A stretch of 64,000 nucleotides of DNA, taken from Terebella lapidaria. Its lineage: Eukaryota > Annelida > Polychaeta > Terebellida > Terebellidae. Below the pieces are notes generated by a model, which saw nothing but the letters and a program-made list of their open reading frames with translations, ran no database searches and was not told where the DNA came from. The DNA is taken from contig OX424570.1 in the NCBI GenBank assembly GCA_949152475.1, positions 21,572,694 to 21,636,693 of the forward strand. The letters run 5' to 3'. The translations under genes were made by a program, and so were the position numbers. Position 1 is the first letter of the stretch. Each line of letters begins with the position of its first letter. This document shows, piece by piece, positions 59,694-64,000 of this stretch.

Positions 59694-59784
59694 CAGGTAC
59701 ACTACAGGTAACGATTTTTCACACCTGTGTTGATTAGCTTGATATTTGGTGAATACGTGCTAATTCATGTGCCTTCCTATAAAA
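59694..59784 (+). promoter_or_regulatory. Second conserved TATA block, block B
   Basis: CAGGTACACTACAGGTAA at 59694 and TATAAAA at 59778, also 84 bp apart, in a stretch more conserved than its flanks. Confidence 0.4.
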
Positions 59785-59959
59785 CCTGGACCATTTATCA
59801 AGTTTCTTTTGTGTCGTTGGCCTTGGTGTCATATTAGAATTTAATGATCGACCAACCACATTTAAAATAAAATAATAATGACTAATCCATCAGTGTACAG
59901 ACCAGTGGCGAAATATATCGCTACAAATGTGAATGAGAATAATTCTTGAGATGACTGCC

Positions 59960-60863
59960 CATATTCATAAGTCGCTTCCAACATACAAAAGAACGGTTAT
60001 TATGCAGGATTTATTTCAAAATCACACCCAAATTGTAGTCGCAGAAAACGACACATTGTGCGGTTATTACCACGTATACATGTAATAACATACCAACAAA
60101 TCAATAATGTATGTGTGTACATGAACATGTACAGTAAGTGCGTTCTCACCTTTCAGCTTTTCAATTAAAAGCCACTCGGATTCACTGTCAATTCACCATC
60201 AAACATAATATAGCCGTGTGTGTAGAGTATCGCAAAATATTAGTCCACACTTGTTATGCTTTCCGTTCGACACATTGATTCTACAATATTATAACCAATC
60301 TCCAAGAACAACATTGAAAGTTGAGTTATGAATGTTAAAATAATTGGGTTTGGATCTCTGCACTCAAGCTGGACATTCCAGCAAAAATAAAACACCCATA
60401 TACTTTTAAATGTTGCTCGTTGTTGAACGATATAAGTGATTGTCGTTATATCTTGGTGATCATGACCGTGTGATAGGAATCACGTCTGACAAATGTTGTG
60501 GAAGAAACCATAGAACTGTATCGGCGATCAGAGGGTGAAATACGCAACAACACTCGGAACCCTGTAAAATAGAAGTGATATTTTCTGGTATGATATTATC
60601 ATGTTAACAATTCCATAACTGGCCATTGTTGTGTTGGCTACTATTAACATGCATTTTATCAAATATAACGTCCATGTGAATCAGGCATTACATGGAATTT
60701 ATAAAGATAATTGTGTGACTTGTGTTGCAGGAGATGGTGATCACTGCCATGTAAATGTGGAGACACATTCTTCTTTAGAAAAGATTAGCCAGAACAATTG
60801 AGGAAGAAAAACTTTAAAGAAACATTTTGTCACCTATAGAAAGAGCAAGGTTGAAGAACTTAC
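59960..60863. other. 3' flank of the GPCR gene, no exon identified
   Basis: The final cytoplasmic-tail exon of the receptor should lie here on minus or further left; I could not identify it. Confidence 0.4.
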
Positions 60864-63091
60864 CTCGCCTGAAGTTGCCATTGAAGCCCGCGTACACGAG
60901 CGGGTTGAGTGCACTGTTTGAGAACGCCAGGAAAGTCGCTATATACGTGAAAGTAGGGTACCAGACTGGCAGCTGTGAAACAAATCGTATCGATGAACAT
61001 GTGAATAAATGGATCACAACATATAGACGATGAATTCGTGAACCTGTAATATATAAGATTTTACTGTAAAATATGAATTATACGTGCAAATAATGTGAAT
61101 ATTTCGCGTCGATGAGTATTGGTGGTGTGAACACTATCTGAACAAAAACATCTGTCACTGCCTGTTTTTTTTCATACGTGCTGACGTCATTTTTCAACAG
61201 AAGTGCATGAGGTTCGACTGATATCATATCCATCAACTAGAGCAGCTATCCGTGAGCATCACGTATTATCGACTTGGATAATTAACCATTAATAATAACC
61301 TTTAAAGGCTGTGTAACTTGTGTTTGACCTGTAATATTACATAGAAATGTTGTTTGATCTTCTGCACTGATGTTGTGTCTGTAATTACTGTAGTCAGTAG
61401 ATAACAGAAACCAGTTACATAGAAAAGAGGATTTCACCGACTTGATTCACGTTCGATTACATTTCACATAAATATTACCTATGTTGACTCCTGTGATTTT
61501 GACGAAAAACATGAACACAAGGGCCGAGGAAGGTTACCGGAGAAATGTATGGTGTTGAGCAACAAATGTCATAACGGCATTTCGGCACCAAATGCCCTTA
61601 TGGTTTGGTCTGAGTTTTTTTTCTTTTCTTTTTTTTTCTTTCACTCTCCGCCGTTTCGTTTTCGTTTTAGGTCGACTTGAATTTTTCCCCACTGCTCAGA
61701 CATATCATGTAGATGTGCTTTATAGTTTTTGAAACCGATGCCAATTTTTTCTACTTTGTTTCTGTGTAATAATTAAAAAAATATTGGGGTCTGCAAAACT
61801 TTGCACAGAGGTCCAAATATCACCGAGGAAGAGCCCGATCGATTTTGAGGTCATATGGTGAAACGATCTTTGACCTAGAGCTCGAATTTTTGCTTAGTCA
61901 TACCTCGGAAACGGTGCATCATACAGTGAAAGGGACGTTATTTTCGGACTCCTTGCCCTAGACAAGCATGTATCAAGGGTATGAACTTTTACCTTGACCG
62001 GAAATTATTTGCTGATTCCGCATTTTTCATTTTCGTCAATATCTCGGATATGGTGTGTCGTAATTTTCAGACTCGTCGCCCTAGACAAAGCTGTCTAAGG
62101 GGTAAGTCGGGTGAAGTTCAACCTCGGATGTGATCAGACAGTTTTCGAGAAAAGACAGACAAGGTGCAAATTTGAGCACGCAAAAATGTCTGTTTTGACC
62201 ATTCAAGGTCATCCAAGGTCAAATTCAAGGCCAACACACAAGTCGCCATATTTGACTTCCCATTTGAAAGTGACATTTTCTAAGCTCTATCTTCAGGCGT
62301 TCTAGAAGTACAGTTATGGCAGCTCGCATTATGAAGGAAAAAAGTGCTGAAAATGTCCAAAAAAAGTTTTTCAAAGGGTGAAAAATCCTCTTTGCCTCGA
62401 ATTGGCCTAAAATGGATAGTAATGCCATTTGGGCCGGGAAAAAAAATTTTTACCGACCCGTCAAAAAATCAAAATGGCCACCACGCGCAGACCGGCGATT
62501 CGAGGGCAACCAATCCTATATACATCACAGAGGTATATAAGAGGAATCTTTTAAAACAAACTCTCAAAACTGTCTGTACAATTTTTGAGAGAATGGCCGT
62601 CAAAGTCCAAAATTGGGCATTTTTCAACAAAAATGACCGCCATTTCGAGGAATATGTGAAAATCAAAAAACGAAAAAAAAAACTTTCTTGGGAATATTTT
62701 TAGCTATTTTTGTGCGAAATTTCAGAAAGATTTGACCGTGAACTTTGGACTAAAGGTCCGGTAATCTGAGAACTAACTAAATTATACCTCCTTTTCGGAT
62801 TTTTGTGAGCTAAACCGTGAAGGATTGTAGACGGACGACAGACAATGGATGCAAATGCAATTTCATGCCAATAGGTTATCAGAACAGAGGTAGGTAACCT
62901 AAAAATCAGTGGAATACCACTTAGCAACTCCGGCGAGAAACTACATTGAAAGTAAGATCATTAAAGGTTGTCTCTGTTTTTCTCACCTGCAAATGTTGGT
63001 TTTGCCTGTATTCTGAGAAAATAATGGACACTTGTAGCGGCAACCAGCAGGCGACGAACACACAGAGTAACACCATTAGCATGATTGCAAC
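60864..63091 (-). CDS. Class A (rhodopsin-like) GPCR, TM6 and TM7 exons (partial gene)
   Basis: Two exons on minus. 63091-62987 encodes TM6 with the signature CWLP in VACWLPLQVSIIFSEYR. 60972-60864 encodes the third extracellular loop and TM7, FTYIATFLAFSNSALNPLVY, which ends in the NPxxY motif, then FNGNFRRG, the start of helix 8. Donors are GTGAGA and GTAAGT, acceptors TTGCAG and TTCACAG; the junction is phase 0 and gives a continuous loop. FSNSALNP and NFRRG recall neuropeptide receptors (NPFF/QRFP/galanin type); the ligand cannot be told. TM1-5 must lie beyond 64000 or in unrecognised exons at 63092-64000. The 2-kb intron holds a dispersed repeat. Both exons are free of lesions, unlike the relic in block A. 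Confidence 0.85.
61600..62880. repeat. Dispersed repeat in the GPCR intron, ending GGACGGACG-type
   Basis: A pyrimidine-rich start (61616-61655), then phrases such as GCCCTAGACAAG used twice (61957 and 62080). The 3' part, 62550-62880, is shared with 32960-33295 (AATTTTTGAGAGAATGGCCG, TTTTTGTGCGAAATTTCAGA, GACGGACGACAGACAATGGA). Inserted between the TM6 and TM7 exons. Confidence 0.65.
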
Positions 63092-64000
63092 CTGCAACAG
63101 ATAGAAGCGTGTAAAAGCCATGGGGATGTGCGAGATGTAATTACCGCTATCATCAGACTCTCACTACGTCTTAAAGCACGATGTAAAATAACAGCGCTCT
63201 CTATAGCACTATCTATATAGCTTCATAGGAGAGTGGTGCAAAAACAGTCTCAACACATATTTAACAATCTGCAATAAGGGGAGCAGTCATTCGGAGTTTA
63301 CACCCCCACCCTCCCCTTATTCACGAGTGGAATTATGTGTATTCGTTTATGATTGGTAATTCTAACTGTTTGTCACACAAACCGACCGGTAGACTGATGT
63401 ATACTGTATAGTTGTGATTTCAAATATGGAAGCTTCTCAAAGAGGCTCCATATGCATAATTATTTGTTGCAAACATTATCCGCCATCTTGATGGTATCCA
63501 TACTCTCATGTGTGAAAGTAGAACTGGTACACTAACATGCAGCGTGGTAAAGGTATCTAATAAATAGTACGTATTATATTTTATAGTGGAATGTGATAAC
63601 CCTTTACCACGTCGTGAGCGTGTGTTGCCCACGTTAACTGAATGGCAAATGTGTATTGACAGATGTTCTTTGAACTCCACTCCGTAATGGCTCTTAATAA
63701 GGTGGCCATCACTGCAGGAAATACTGAGGTCTCTTTTTCCCACACATGTTGGGAAGTGAGCATGCTCTCTTGGATGAAAGGCATACAGTAAATATGACCA
63801 TAATAATGAAGACCATCTTCTTCAATAATGACGAACATTACGTTGTGCCTTTGATAATTTCGCCTCGTGTTGGTGGAGGTACATTAACTTATTTCTTTGA
63901 AATCATAGTACTGACTTTGGCGACAAAGTGACACTGTTTTTTTCTCTTTTATTAATGTCATTCGATTGATATCAGTCATCAACATAAAAAGTAATACACA
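63092..64000. other. Part of a third duplicate block (C), otherwise no exon seen
   Basis: 63640-63760 (AACTGAATGGCAAATGTGTA, GACAGATGTTCTTTGAACTC) matches 49466-49580 of block A and 56800-56940 of block B. In blocks A and C it lies to the right of the receptor TM6 sequence, so the gene order is the same. Confidence 0.65.

Larger units (their letters stand above)
54240..59960. repeat. Segmental duplication, block B
   Basis: Partner of block A. The part corresponding to block A 48340-49330, including the receptor TM6 relic, is replaced here by the Penelope-like element at 54620-56665. Confidence 0.78.

Overview
The window is animal nuclear DNA: AT-rich, with intron-split genes, canonical GT-AG splice sites, microsatellites, and a heavy load of nested transposons and satellites. 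The element mix (Penelope-like RT, Harbinger, an Academ/RecQ-type transposon, a tRNA-derived SINE, motifs such as ACATGTAC and TCTAGATCTAGA) fits a marine invertebrate, possibly a mollusc. The species cannot be fixed from sequence alone. All calls come from reading the sequence; no database search was run.

Layout. 1-5567: no convincing gene, one old repeat copy. 5571-10508: a complete PIF/Harbinger transposon (18-bp perfect TIRs, TTA target duplications, GGTCCGTGAT-type subterminal arrays) with two convergent intact genes: a HARBI1-like DDE transposase and a two-exon MADF/Myb-like protein. 11791-13257: a 362-bp tandem satellite interrupted by a Penelope-like 3' end. 13258-24796: the main discovery, an 11.5-kb DNA transposon with 289-bp TIRs (99% identical) and a perfect 9-bp target duplication. 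It carries an intact six-exon RecQ-like helicase and a convergent ~14-exon transposase-like gene with a DUF6589-type core and two tandem PHD fingers inserted in the core. I assign it to the helicase-bearing Academ lineage (AcademH). The transposase has an in-frame stop and probable frameshifts; the helicase is clean.

24797-33300: satellite remnant, a hairpin element, then a near-perfect 3 x 2,445-bp tandem array holding a short integrase-tail-like exon, a 770-bp mobile repeat and a 133-bp minisatellite rich in AGGTCA half-sites. 33323-34500: a HECT C-lobe exon and possible upstream exons. 34645-45000: inverted repeat copies and small transposon relics (Penelope RT, Crypton/DUF3504-like, SINE). 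45469-47640: one orphan terminal exon and a ~360-bp satellite.

48000-64000: an old segmental duplication in two long blocks plus part of a third. It carries a class A GPCR on the minus strand (TM6 and TM7 exons at 60864-63091 clear), a decayed TM6 exon at 48541-48612, a decayed Penelope-like RT gene inserted in the middle block, and two promoter-like blocks whose element spacing is conserved between copies.

The elements are nested in a readable order: satellite, then Penelope-like 3' end, then Academ-type element. The Harbinger and Academ-type elements look youngest.
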